From: Isoetes taiwanensis | Taxonomy: Eukaryota; Streptophyta; Lycopodiopsida; Isoetales; Isoetaceae | Direction of reading: 5' to 3' | Assembly: GCA_021234155.1 (NCBI GenBank) | Contig: JAJEKV010000016.1 | Location: 21,767,863 to 21,831,862, forward strand | DNA: 64,000 bases | Part shown: positions 45,542 to 56,824 of the stretch, piece after piece | How the letters are laid out: each line of letters begins with the position of its first letter | Numbering within the stretch: position 1 is the stretch's first letter | Made by a program: the position numbers and the translations under genes | The notes under the pieces: model-generated | What the model was told of the DNA's origin: nothing | Seen by the model: the letters and a program-made list of their open reading frames with translations, nothing else | Databases searched by the model: none

Positions 45542-46485
45542 ATTCTGGGAAAGGACTCGCGAGAGACACAAAACCGGCCGATCACAGCAGCAGTATACAA
45601 TGTATAAGAAGAGAGAGGGGTAGCCGAACATAGGAACAATATCGGACTACCCCAAAAAAAGAAAATGTGCTAAGGCATGATAAGAGGGCAATGGCGACAA
45701 GTTCTCATCGGGATAAAAAACCCCGCCCTTTCGGGTTTTCGAGGAAAACCCTAATGAGAAATGGTCGCCACCAACCTCGAATGTGGTGCCTAGAGAGCAG
45801 AGAAACCGGACGAGCGCGAAGGCAAACCGGAAGCACGACCCCAAACAACCGCGAAAAAACCCCATGTAACAACGAGGATGACGAACGGAAACCAGCAGGA
45901 CCCCAAAAGCCGGTGGAAGATAGCGAAATCCTGTAAGACCAAAAACTCAAAAAACACCCGTAAAGAGTCAGAGAAACAAGCCTAGCCATAAAAAGAATCC
46001 GCATCAAGAAAGCTGGAAGAGATAAGGCATAAAAATCGACAGAAAAAGAGCAGAACAAAAAAAGATAGCGTCACCGACAAGGTGGAAAAAGCATCACCCA
46101 GCGGGTGGAAAACATGATATATAAAGATGCATCACCCTCAAGGTGGAAATAAACAGCATCGCCCGCAAGCGGAGAAAAACACAGGAAAATGCCAAGGAAA
46201 CAGCAACAAGGCAAAAGCGACACCCACAAGTGAAAAACCACAAAAAGAGCAAGGACCAATACTAATACAAATGAAAAGACGCATGACACGCCCATGCCAA
46301 AGAGGGTGGGAGGGGGGAAGCTACGAAAGCACGAAGAAAATGTCTTTGTGGAGAAGACGCCGATAACCGGCCTGAGAATGGAACTAGCCTAATATAGGGG
46401 CTCGTCCTTTCCCAGAATGGCGATCCGATGGCTCGGATCGATGGGATTCTGGGAAAGGACTCGCGAGAGACACAAAACCGGCCGA
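45542..46485. repeat. Region bounded by 40-bp direct repeats, with a cruciform
   Basis: attctgggaaaggactcgcg followed by agagacacaaaaccggccga occurs at 45542-45581 and 46446-46485. Just inside the right copy, gtcctttcccagaat (46404-46418) pairs with attctgggaaaggac (46446-46460). Within that loop, cgatccga (46421-46428) pairs with tcggatcg (46433-46440). The right repeat therefore sits on the arm of a two-part hairpin. No coding domain is seen between the repeats. Confidence 0.8.
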
Positions 46486-47540
46486 CTACCAAAGGACTTC
46501 CTTAACTATAAACCAGCGCCATGAAACCTCCAATTGTTGAGTAGGGTCGCAAAGCGACATTTGTGTGGAAGGAAGAGCGGAGAGAGCTTAAGACGACAAA
46601 GAAGGTGAATCAAAATCAAATCGAAATCCAAAGCGCAAGATAGAACTCCAAGTCAAGAATGAGGAGAAGTGCCCCAACCCCTCCCTGCAAGATCCAGCCC
46701 GGAGATACCCGAGAAAAACATCGGAAGGAGCACTACTAAATCATGACAGAAGAGGTTGTAGACTAGGTAAAGTGACGGATTAAAAATAAAGCTAGGGCCA
46801 TATATAGGGTCTGAAATACTAAAGCAAAAGACAATAGTGGACATGATAAAGGAACCAAAAACGAATGACAATCGGAAGGGACATGATAGAAAAATAAGAA
46901 ACTGTTGAAATGTAAAATATAAAAGAACGCCGAATGATAGGGCCGAATGAATGTGCATGACATGGCGAAGCGGCAAGTCGCACAACAACTCAAATCGATG
47001 TGAGCTTTTTAGTAATGAGGAAATCAACAATACATGAAAAAAAGAGATAGCATCACCGGAGGGTGGAGAAAAAGCGCCACCCAAATTGGAAGAAAAACCA
47101 GGATAAATACAAATTCGCGCCCCCATCGGGGAAAGAAACAACGCCACCCACAAAAATAGTCCAAGAGAAACTCATGTCACAAAATTGCAAAAACGCAATA
47201 TCCGCACATCTAATCATAGCGAAATAGCAAATATGATAAATAATAATAGCACAATGCACGATGATATCCCAATACACTGTGAACAAAGAGCTCAACGGTT
47301 AGCTAGAAATGTATGCCCTGACAAATGATGCATAAGGATAGCATAATGCACAATGCACAATGAACAGCATCACCCGCAGATGGAAATAGCATCACCACCC
47401 TGGTGGAAAAAAGCGGCACCCAACGGGTGGATAACAATCATGTAAAAAGAAATATGCATTGCAAAATAATGCTAGACAATGGTATTTACAACATCACTAA
47501 AGATAATAAATAGACATGAATGTCACCATCACGGTGGAAA
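46070..47540. repeat. Series of CACC..GGTG mini-hairpins
   Basis: At least seven short hairpins of form tcacc-(2-6 nt)-ggtgga occur: 46071-46085, 46094-46109, 46132-46146, 47053-47067, 47392-47407, 47415-47431 and 47522-47537. Most follow gcatc or gc and are followed by aaa runs. Loops and some stem bases differ (for example tcacccagcgggtgga against tcaccaccctggtgga) while pairing is kept. The surrounding DNA is A-rich and T-poor on the plus strand. No coding domain is recognised on either strand. Confidence 0.7.
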
Positions 47541-47559
47541 TAAACAGCACCACCCAACA

Positions 47560-48485
47560 AAAAACGGTCCATAAAAAAACGCGACATCTAGAGAAGGATA
47601 AAGCATCAATGTAAAACCATAAAAAGAACATCAAGAACACGAAAACTAAAAGTGGCCATTAGAATGTGCCCAATATAATTGACTATGATAACTCACGTAA
47701 TACACGCCATGCCTAGATAAAGAGAAGCATAAAAAGGAAAAAAATGATCAAATATAAACCCATGCCTGGGACAACAACGTAGGACACCCCATATCTTTAA
47801 ATAAAGAGAAGCATAAAAAATGAAAGATAATCCAATATACACCCATGTCGGAAAATCTCAATGTAAATTGCCAAACGCAATATGCATCCTATCTAGATAA
47901 AGCCAAATAGCAAATATGCCAAAGATGATAAAGCCAAATAGCAAATACGCCAAAGATATATAATGAGCATACCAAATAGAAAAGATCCGCTACAAGTGAA
48001 AAAACCCTCAATAGACAGCTAGAACCGCCCGTGTGTGGAGTTGGGTCATAAAGCACATAGCGGGAGGAGAAGAAGAGGGCGCCAGCGACCATGAGCATGT
48101 AGCAAAGATCATGTGGAACCCCGAGTGGCAAACCGCCGAGGCCTGGCCCGCGACGAAAGCGTAATGAGCACCATATCGAACGGATTTAAGCCGAAAGCAA
48201 GAAGATACACCCGCCACCACCTCCAAGCAATCGGATAGGATAAAGGACGAGAGGAAGGAGAGGCTAAAAAAGAGGGTCGCCAGAGGTGTCAAGGATAATG
48301 ACAGGCATGCAAACGAAGGCAAGCGAAGCTAAAGAAATCGTGATGAGCACGGGCAAGTGGGTCTCGCTTTGGAATGGCGGGGAGAAAGGGAACCGTGGTC
48401 CCAAGAGTATGGTTCAAGCGAGAGGAAAGTCGCGCTGACGACGAACCAAAGAAGCAGCGAAGCGCAGCCGCGGGAAAAAAAGCCG
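47560..48485. other. Strand-biased non-coding sequence with small tandem repeats
   Basis: This continues the A-rich, T-poor region. ataaagagaagcataaaaa occurs at 47717 and 47803. A 31-bp unit (gataaagccaaatagcaaat acgccaaagat) is tandemly duplicated at 47897-47962. No gene is recognised, and the region ends at the LINE tail at 48486. Confidence 0.5.
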
Positions 48486-48920
48486 GTTGAAGAATAGAAT
48501 AGAATAGAATAGAATAGTTTTTTATCGCCCAATCGAGACCAATCGGCCTATGGGACCCGAAGGAGCGCAGCAAACTTATTATCCGTCCGTGTTAAAAAAC
48601 CCCCGCCCGGCAAGGGTTTTCGAGGGAAAAACCGTGGCGTAATAAGAATCTTTGTCAAACCGCATAAGTATACATCATCATGAAATAAAAGTGTATGTAC
48701 ATGTCAAGTGCGTGCCCGAGGACATAGCTGATCTCGCATGTCCATGACCTCCTGAAGGTATGATCCTAGCATCCGTACGGATGCCGTGCTCAATGTCACA
48801 TGTAGCGGCTGGCCAGGCCTGACCAACTCAGCATAGCGCGTCCGGATTTGATCATATGCTGGGCAACTTTGAAGGGTATGAGATTCATCCTCAATGACTC
48901 CCATTTGGCAGCATTGACAG
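48486..48920 (-). mobile_element. LINE 3' end, pentanucleotide-tail family, copy 3
   Basis: In the minus direction this encodes G-V-I-E-D-E-S-H-T-L-Q-S-C-P-A-Y then IRTRYAELVRPGQPLH and GSYLQEVMDMRDQLCP. A 3' untranslated region (gggtcccataggccgattgg) follows, then a tail of agaat units on the plus strand (48486-48516). It is close to copy 2 at 33727-34225 in both protein and 3' end. Confidence 0.82.
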
Positions 48921-49035
48921 TAGATTAAGGAATAAGGGGTGAATATGCCTATCTAACAGCTCTCGTTGCCCGGAGTCACCCCCCGTGTGAATATGCACCC
49001 AAACCAAAGGGGGTTTAAGGGGGATTTTAATTTAA
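48920..49035 (-). mobile_element. MITE family 1, copy D (one arm)
   Basis: The reverse complement of this piece is almost identical to the left arm of copy E: ggtttgggtgcatattcaca, gggggtgactccgggcaacg agagctg. It adjoins LINE copy 3 on the left and stops at tttaaa on the right. Confidence 0.75.
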
Positions 49036-49442
49036 ACCTCTTTCGACACCAGGCATCGTTGACTGTTTTATTATATATCGACGATCCCAATAAATAAATT
49101 CCTCACCTAAACTCGGTAATGGACCATTAAACGGACCCAATCTTCTGTAGTCAACATGCCGTATTAATTTCTCAATGTCATGAGGCATACCTAGATCGGG
49201 TATATCACAACCTACACCATAGTTTCTACTTCCACAAATAACATCTATAGGCAACTTCTTGCGAGTCCTATAACGAGAGTTACTCTGTGCAGAATCCATC
49301 TCATCATCAACCTCAACGTGCCTCCAAACTCCCCTCAAAAAATTAACTGTGGCTTGTTGTGTTGAAGTCTTTTAGAATACCAATAGATATATTTTATAAT
49401 ACAAACAAGAACTAATGTGCATTTTCTAATGGTTGATATACA

Positions 49443-49476
<34 letters not shown>

Positions 49477-49795
49477 TAGCCAATAAACCAAACAAGGGGG
49501 AATCACTAACCTGTCCCTCTGGTGGAGTCGAATTGTAAAGTATACCAAAACAACTAAAAACGTTCTCACGAGCTTTCTAATAGGTATCAAATGACTTAAG
49601 ATGTCGCTCAATCGTCGTAGAAAATCGATTATGTTGGCCCACACAAGATGCACACCAACATACTTCAAACTCATCAGCATGATGTCCTCTAGGAGCTTGT
49701 GATATTGCACTAGGATCTAGCATACTTGCGTCAACAAGCTCTTTCAATCTTCTTCTCCTAGTAGTTGCAGGCAAATCTGCAAATAGATCATCCAT
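49027..49795 (-). CDS. Possible transposase-like gene fragment, two pieces
   Basis: The first piece (49795 to about 49565) starts with an ATG and encodes MDDLFADLPATTRRRRLKEL and later C-W-C-A-S-C-V-G-Q-H-N then ERHLKSFDTY. This CxCxxC...HL pattern resembles the N-terminal zinc motif found ahead of plant CACTA (En/Spm) transposases. After a stop the frame continues to PPEGQ and a gttagt donor at about 49511. The second piece (49338-49027) encodes HVEVDDEMDSAQ and PDLGMPHDIEKLIRHVDYRR. A (cagac)n-type microsatellite lies between them. Phase matching was not satisfactory, so the gene may be broken. The family assignment is a guess from one motif. Confidence 0.35.
49444..49476. repeat. (ACAG)n microsatellite
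   Basis: Eight tandem acag units, within the putative intron of the 49027-49795 locus. Confidence 0.95.
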
Positions 49796-49799
49796 GGCG

Positions 49800-50280
49800 C
49801 CTAGGAGAGAGGCTCAATGCCTCAAGCGCCTAGAAGAACTCAAATGTGCGCCTAGAAGAACTCAAATGGTAAGTTTCCGATGGCTATATTTACTAAGAAT
49901 TTTTGTAATGTGTTACAAAAGAGTAATATTTGTCAACCATTACAAATGGGACTTGTAATGTGTTACAGATTCTAATGCTTGTCACACAGATTTAATTTGT
50001 AACCCATTATACAATTTAATATTGCCACACGTTACAAACATGTTTATACAAATGTTAGTAACACATTACAAGTATAAAAGATATCCCACACGTTACAAAA
50101 TACAATGTTTTCTATCGCGTGTAGCAAATCTAAAATTGTGTTGCAAATCAATATGCATCACAAATCAATACGTTACAAACCCCCATTAGCCCTTGTAGTG
50201 TGCCTCTATCTGTTAACATCTACCCCGTAACTCTATCTGTTAACAATTGCTTTCATGTATCAGAATGCAAGAGCTGCCTC
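49800..50280. other. Short-period repeats of tgtaatgtgttacaaa type
   Basis: No gene is recognised. Variants of tgtaacacattacaa / ttgtaatgtgttacaaa recur (49910-49960, 50020-50160), giving many small palindromes in low-complexity DNA. Confidence 0.45.
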
Positions 50281-50283
50281 TTA

Positions 50284-50492
50284 CAGTGTTGTATCCGTAC
50301 GGGTACGGTAACTTTCAAGTACTTAGCATACCGTACCAGAGGTACGGTACGTACGGAATAAAAAATGCATTGTTTTTGTGTCAAATTTTGGTAGTTTTCA
50401 ACATAGTACGGTACGTATTTTATAGGTATTTTAAAGGTATTATAGGTATTTTATAGGTACGGTACGTATTTTATAGGTACGGTAACAACACT
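50284..50492. mobile_element. GTACGG-rich small TIR element, copy 1
   Basis: It begins cagtgttgtatccgtac and ends gtacggtaacaacact, inverted repeats of about 16 bp that fit the CAGTG-type ends of hAT-like MITEs. The interior is built of ggtacggtac and ttttataggtac units. It is 209 bp long and non-coding. No clear 8-bp target duplication is visible. Confidence 0.6.
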
Positions 50493-50635
50493 TTTTAACG
50501 TACTTTTTTTTTTTTTTCGGTACGTTAATATGTAGCAAAATAACAGGGGGGGTTCCAGGAGGATTTGATATGGATGTAAAAACAACAATTCCCAAAACCA
50601 TAGACCATATATCCCTAAAACAATTGAATAGGTTG

Positions 50636-50639
<4 letters not shown>

Positions 50640-50684
<45 letters not shown>
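50640..50684. repeat. Poly(A) run of about 45
   Basis: A pure A tract of about 45 bases, possibly the tail of a retroelement whose body is not recognisable. Confidence 0.9.
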
Positions 50685-50688
<4 letters not shown>

Positions 50689-50689
50689 C

Positions 50690-53240
50690 ACCATAAGGTT
50701 GTGGTGTAGGCAAGACCAAATTTTGTTCGGCTTTTACATTTGGTATCCTTAGACTTAAGATGGCATTCCACTATATAAGACCATTGTTAATGATTGATAA
50801 ATTTGGTTCAACAAGTCTTATACCATTTGTAGATGTGGAACACTTCTAGATGATATTTAAGTCAATTCTAGATGATATTTAAGTCATTTATACTGCTCGG
50901 TCTATGAGATGGCCATTACAGATACCTAATGGGCAAGTTCCAACTATAATACCCTTGAAGTTTGCAAGCATTCTAAAAATATGCTTCAAATGAAGAGCTT
51001 TTTTTCTTAGATATAGCTTTTGAAGCTCCTTAAGTTCAAAAGTTGTCTTTAGGAACATTATAGATTAGGATAAGATTTTCCTAAAAAGATCAAATTCACC
51101 TAAATCGAAATTCATGTTTTTTTTTCTTCCTTTTTTTCTATGAAATTAAAATTCACAAATTACGCTCATTGAAGTTATTCATTTAATTGATATTGCCGTT
51201 TGAGCTAAATACCAAATTTGTGCATAATTTTTGGAGTATTTGCAAACTTTGGAGTATTTGCAAACATCAAGCAGTCCTTCTAGCAAAAATGCCAGTCGCC
51301 AATGAAGCAATCCGCCCATCTACAGGAAGAGATGCACGATTATTGGCAGAAGTAATCAAAATGCTATGCTCCCACAACACAGATTATATTGCTTGATGTC
51401 TGAAACCTCAACTTAAGTTGATGAAGCGCACAAAAATTGGGCAAAATATTTCTTTTTTCTTTTTTTTCTGTAGTTACAACATTCTGTAATATTCCAAGTG
51501 ATCTTATGCAGACATTATTAGTCTTTGTGTTACTCTCCATTGTAGCAGATATACAGACCATGAATGAGGCTAAGAAACAAAACAATCTCCTCTCTTTACA
51601 ACTGTAAGAAGTTCAAAAATAAATATGTAGAGATCTGAATAGGAATCTACCAAACCTTCAAAGACATAGCCAAATTTGACAGCCAAGCTCCTTTCGGCGG
51701 CAATCTTATCCAAATAAATATGAGTAAAAGCTTAAAGCAAGAAACTGGGTTCAAAGATGATCCACATATCTTATTAAGAAGGGCATTATCATCAATAAAT
51801 AGAGCTGCAAGACTGACAAATAAAGCTTCACCTATGCCTACCAACCTAGATTTAACGCAATAGCACATCAGTTACACCTTGCAATAGCTACTATTTCTAC
51901 TTTAGAATGTATTTCATCTCTTAGACATGCATAAAACATTTTGAAAGACCACAACTATAAACCTCACATTTGAAAAAATGTAGTTGATCAGAAGCCTATA
52001 GAAAATCGCAGCCAAGACTCGCCACTGTCTAAACAAATAGACCAACTCCTATTAACCTGAAAGGATTGTGCCTGCAACACAAATTTATTGGAATTTCAAG
52101 CACAAGGTTAGTACTTGATTGACTTGTTGATATACTGTACATTTTATAAAATCACGTTCCGTGAGCGCATTGGACATTTAGCAGATTCTCGGCGAGCTTA
52201 TATGGTTATCTCCCTTTAACTATATCCCAAAGTCATGAAAAGCCATATGCTTTGAGACTGCAGGGCCTACAGACGTGAAAACTCGCAAATACTGGAGATG
52301 ACACCAGTAGGCCAACCTTAAAGGCAGATAATAATATACCATCTTCAAAGTATGTCAATTTAAAGTCATCCCTGCGCAATGAGAAAAAATCCAACTGAAT
52401 AAATATAATTGATGAAGTTAAGGGCAAGCAATAACATCAGTCAGTCTTTAAAAACATAGGTCCTACAAGTCTGCATGGATGACAAAAAAATGCATGATTG
52501 AATAAGAAAAGCATCCTTGCAGAATGGCAATGCGGATGTGAAAACGATGACTCGATCCTAAAATAGACCTGAACAAATATGTGAAGAGAATATTCCGGAG
52601 GCTAAGGCATCAGACTCAACTCCATCTTTCTATAAGAAAATGGAAGGACAAAATGCAGCAACCTAGTTATTTACAACACTGATGCCGAACTAATTTATAT
52701 GAAATCAAATCCAAAAAGTTGACATAAGAAAAAGCCAGTTATAGTTTCACAGTGAAAGCACCTACTGAATCCCAGATCCATGTGCGGAAGCCTCCTCCAC
52801 CCTACAAAATTTCGTAGTGCACCATGCATACCATTGCTTGCTATGACTCCTCAGTCCAGATAGTTGAGTAAATTGATTGCATAAAATAGTATAAGCGTCA
52901 TGTAGCCATTCTATAGAACATAGGTTGAGCTGCAAGCATGGCAAATAGGTCAAAACAAAGTTTTAAACACATCAAAGTACGAGCTAAATTATCTAGATTC
53001 TGTCTGCAAGCTATAAGCTTTTGCTTACTAATAGAGACTACTACGACCTGTCCATACCCTCGTAAAGAAACACAGATAATGTGCTCTCTTGGCATGAAAG
53101 ATGAGCCATGTAAATTATTCTACTAAGTCTAAGACCTGATTTATTACCTTTGCGGAGTGAACCATCTCGACTGAACATGCCCAGCATTTTGCAGATGGTA
53201 GTCCATTCTTTCAAAATAAATCAGAAATAAATTTGCGGGT
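50690..53240. other. No supported gene
   Basis: No domain is recognised in this AT-rich stretch. Open frames are short and overlapping (for example 51187-51396, 52898-53126). A small tandem copy of tggagtatttgcaaac occurs at 51232-51264, and gatgatatttaagtca occurs twice at 50850-50886. Confidence 0.35.
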
Positions 53241-53244
53241 TTCC

Positions 53245-54700
53245 TGAAAGAGGGAGCCTCATTAAGCAGTCCGGAATGCACCCATTTCTTTCGGAGAAGA
53301 GTCCTCAAAAGGGACAATCAATTTTGGATTGACTTCCAAATTCAAGCGCTTGGAAATGAGTTAGGAGCGGTGGTCAAGGTAGCTTGGGCGAAATGCATTA
53401 GACCTAAGGCAGCTGGTGGTCTTGGTATGTTGGATTTTCACCTCCAAAGCAAGGTGATGATATCAAAGTTCATTTAGAGGATTTTCATTGGTAAGGATGA
53501 TTCTCCTGGCCTGAGGCTGTTGGTGCAGTCGATTCAGCATTGTCTCCCATTTCATAAGGCCACCATTAAGCCCCTCCTTCCTTGGGCTTTGCTTTATCAT
53601 ATGCATCCGTATCCTAACGCTTCTCCCTTTTTGAAGGGGTTGCTTGCTGCTTGGGACACTGTCAGGTCTCTTTTCCATATTAATCCTGAGGCATGTCTTC
53701 AGTTGTCCACTCCATGCTGGTGGATTCCGTTGCAGGACACTCCAGAGAATGTGTCTCTAAGTGTAGTTGTTCATCCAAAGACTCAACGATGATGGGTAGC
53801 AGTTGGTATCAGCACTATTGCAGCTTGGTATGAGTCTGGTCATCTCATGTCATGGGAAGCATTTAGAACAAAGTTCTTGTTGTACAGATGGGATAGAGTA
53901 ATCTGGAATCATATTGCTGCATTGTTGCCACAGGATTCTGGTCCACAGATTGAGGTAGTCGTATGGGGTTGCCATCAGGATATCCAGCCAGGGCGGTTTG
54001 TGTCTTCTGTGTATAAATTGCTTTTGCATTTTGAAATCCTGCCTCCATCTAATAGGTGGCATCTTCAGGTCCCTCAGCCACAATGGAAAAGTGTTTGGAT
54101 ATGGGTCATCCCAAAGTAGTAGTTCTGTGGTGGCAAGTGATCCATAGATGCCTCAGAGTCAACAGGTTAGTCCATAAAATGGATAATCGGATTTTAGAGC
54201 TCTGCCCTTTATGCCAGCGAAGGGTTGAGAGTATTGAGCATTGTTTTTTCTTGTGTGAGCGGCTTCGGCAGGCATGGTCTTGGTTGTTGTCCCTATTTGG
54301 CACGTCTAGATCTAGCCAGCAAATTTTGCTTGCTATCTATCCTGATGCTTGGCCTAAACTACGGAAATGAGCTTTTCATCTCGCATGTGGCTGGCTTTTA
54401 TGGTCAATCTGGAAGAGAAGGAGGTTGTTTATCTTTAAGGGCGTAGATACTGCAGATGAGATTGTTCTTCAGTGGGCGCAAAATGAAATTGTTATGGCTT
54501 ACAATTGTTCTTCTCTTGATCAAGAGAAGAAAGTACTGATCTGGCATACTTACCTTCAGATTCATTCTTTTGCATAGGCAGGTGGTTGTGCTCAGTTGGA
54601 TCGGTTTGTCCACTGGGGTTATAATCCTGTCTTTGCATTTTATGTTGCTCTGGTTTTTAGTTGGTGAATAAAGCTTGTCGTCCTTCAAAAAAAAAAAACA
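53245..54700 (+). mobile_element. LINE-D: 5'-truncated L1-type 3' end
   Basis: This encodes the thumb and C-terminal region of an L1-type protein in broken frames: VVKVAWAKCIRPKAAGGLGM then LDFHLQSKVMISKF (53370-53475), then RFVSSVYKLLL, and a zf-RVT motif VVLWWQVIHRCLRVNRLVHK then C-P-L-C-Q-R-R-V-E-S-I-E-H-C-F-F-L-C (54120-54260). It ends gaataaagcttgtcgtcctt followed by 12 A (54689-54700). The aataaa just before the A run looks like its polyadenylation signal. It is a different subfamily from LINE-B and LINE-C. Confidence 0.82.
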
Positions 54701-55985
54701 AATACAACGAAGCAGAAAAATAGCTAGAAAAACAAATTTGCTGACTGAATACAATCGACCGAGCTTTGATGTTTTTTGCTCACAAAAGACGATGCAATTT
54801 TGTCTAATGGGGGCATCTATGATTCTGATAATACTCACCAAGTTCTTTGCTTTACTAGCTTGCCTTTCTTGTCTATTTCTATCATCTGTTGTGTCATCTA
54901 TAACAGAACATATGGCTTGCTTCTGGAACTATAGTCAAAAGATGCCTTCAGATTGGATTCACAGAATATGGTATATATTCACACTAAACCAAGCCATTGG
55001 CCGCTACATGTATTTTGGTACAGGTTCTTCAGCAGATCATATTGGTTATGCTTAAGGAAAGAAATAGGAATGGAGCAACAGACAAATCAAAGCTGCTTCA
55101 GCTGTTTTTACATGAAAAAGAATGCCATGAAAAGACAAAAGCTACATTCAAAGAAATAAAAATGTGTTTTAGAAATTCCCTCTCCACGCATGACAAGGCA
55201 GGGCATGTTCGAAAGCTCAATCTAGTCAAACATCAGAGAACATGCCAAGATGGATGGAAAATGCTCAAAATAGCAGTTCTTGCCATGATCGCTCTTCATG
55301 TCAGAATTGGGAAAATCGAAGAAGCTCTTGCATTGTTTTGGGAAACGCCATATTCTATGCGACTTTAGCATTGCGAAATTACCACAAAAAACTCGAACGA
55401 CAGGCTGCCAAATCCGACTGTGTTGGTCAAAGAAAATATAGGTCTGGAAAAATATTTTCGGCCCTCCACCAGCATATACTTATAAAAGAAGAGAAACGAA
55501 ATGAGATGAGGTTTTTACCAGGACACAATGATCTCCTTAGATTGGAGTGAAAGCAGAAAGCCTGGCTATGGCAATGCTGGACATTTCAAGTATTATGATG
55601 TGTCTTCTGATAATCCAGAGGTGTCGTTGGGCAAAAAAATGGTCATTGACAGCAATGCTTTTCCAGTTAATGCTCATACCTGATACCTGATGAGGTAATC
55701 CAGATTCGACATGAGACAAGGATAGCCGGCACAGAAGCAGCACTTCGTTAAATATACCATTTGTCAGCAAAAGTGCTAGAAGTTAAAATCTAGGGCGTAG
55801 CAAAACTTGAAGAGAGAGGAAAAAAAATGAAGAGGGAGGAAAAGGAGAGATAAATGAAAACAACGGGAAAGGCTTATAAGCCAGAAAGAAAAACAGCCCA
55901 CATAAGCGTCCATCCGAGAAACAGGAAATGAAGCAGAACAGATGACGCCTAGTATCTCCGTGTTATTTTCATGGCCATTTTGTAA
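54700..55985 (+). other. Unrecognised open frames
   Basis: Frames at 54675-55055 (with a hydrophobic stretch ILTKFFALLACLSCLFLSSV) and 54997-55368 (charged, LKERNRNGATDKSKLL) overlap. Neither matches a family that I know. Splice-like cag sites near 55025-55040 could join them, but I have no independent support. They could be fragments of one host gene or random frames. Confidence 0.25.
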
Positions 55986-56115
55986 TTTCCCTAGCGGTTG
56001 ATTTGTGAAATTGGGAATCTAACGGTGTATCCTCATGCCACATTAGATTTTGCTGATGTGGAAGAGACACGTGGATAGGCTAGAATTGCAAGAAAAGCCG
56101 TAGGCCCGGTAATCA
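55985..56115 (+). repeat. SINE-like family, copy 4
   Basis: It contains tgctgatgtggaagagacacg then tggataggctagaattgcaa then gaaaagccgtaggcc, the plus-strand form of the family at 31846 and 36155. The A tail is missing. Confidence 0.6.
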
Positions 56116-56117
56116 CG

Positions 56118-56200
56118 TTAGCTCGCTAGGTATATTGGTTAAAGTAGTCTTATTAGAACATTGAGTTATTTTGGTAGAGGTTCGAACCCCCGTATTTCAT
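56118..56200 (+). other. tRNA-like (Pol III A/B box) remnant
   Basis: tagctcgctagg (56119 area) resembles an A-box and ggttcgaaccc (56178-56188) fits the B-box consensus. The spacing is about 57 bp. The rest does not fold into a convincing cloverleaf, so it may be a degenerate tRNA or the head of a tRNA-derived SINE. Confidence 0.35.
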
Positions 56201-56409
56201 ATTTCATATTCTAAAATCTTAGGCAAGTCGTATAGAGGGTAGATACTCTCTCAAAACCTTAGGCGAACTCGTATTTCATATTTCAAAATCATAGGCGCCT
56301 CCAATGATAAATGACTATAAGCGAAACGAGAGGTGCCCAGAGGCCCGAACATACGATCTGGGCCGTAGGATCGACGAATCCGACGACTGTGGTAGTCCAG
56401 GGTGCACTT

Positions 56410-56499
56410 CGTTTAGAATATCTCAGAGGTACGTTACGAGGTATGATACGTAAAATACTTACAGTACCGTACAGGTACGGTAAGTACGTAACAACACTG
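56410..56499. mobile_element. GTACGG-rich TIR element, copy 2 (partial)
   Basis: It ends gtacgtaacaacactg, matching the right end of the 50284-50492 element, with ggtacgttac and taccgtacaggtacggtaag inside. The left end is not recognisable. Confidence 0.5.
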
Positions 56500-56824
56500 C
56501 TCTTACCTTGATATGTAGGATGTCCTGATCGATAAAACTACATCATCATACATGCTTCCTTTCTTGATGAATTTGCTAGGCCAACACGATGTAGATAATC
56601 AGCTATAAATATTAAGGATTCTAAAGCAAAAATATACTAGGTTGAGAACATGACCTCCGACAAGTGTACGTTGGCTTTAGGCAAGCTAGATTTAAACAAC
56701 CACCTTGTCTTAAATTTGTCTATAAATAGGATTAGACAATTTTACTATATTCAGAATGGTGCACGTGTCTACCAAGCATCTCACCAACAGAAGCTTATTA
56801 TGTTCAGAATGGTGCACATGCTCA

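Noticed and set aside
46653-47153. Minus-strand open frame of 166 residues with FSPPSGDA-like repeats
   Set aside because: The apparent peptide repeats are the translation of the CACC..GGTG hairpin units. No conserved frame runs through all the units.
47897-47962. Repeat-spacer array
   Set aside because: Only two head-to-tail 31-bp copies, so a plain tandem duplication.
55680-55720. ctgatgag motif suggesting a hammerhead ribozyme
   Set aside because: The required cgaaa and the three-way stem arrangement are absent.
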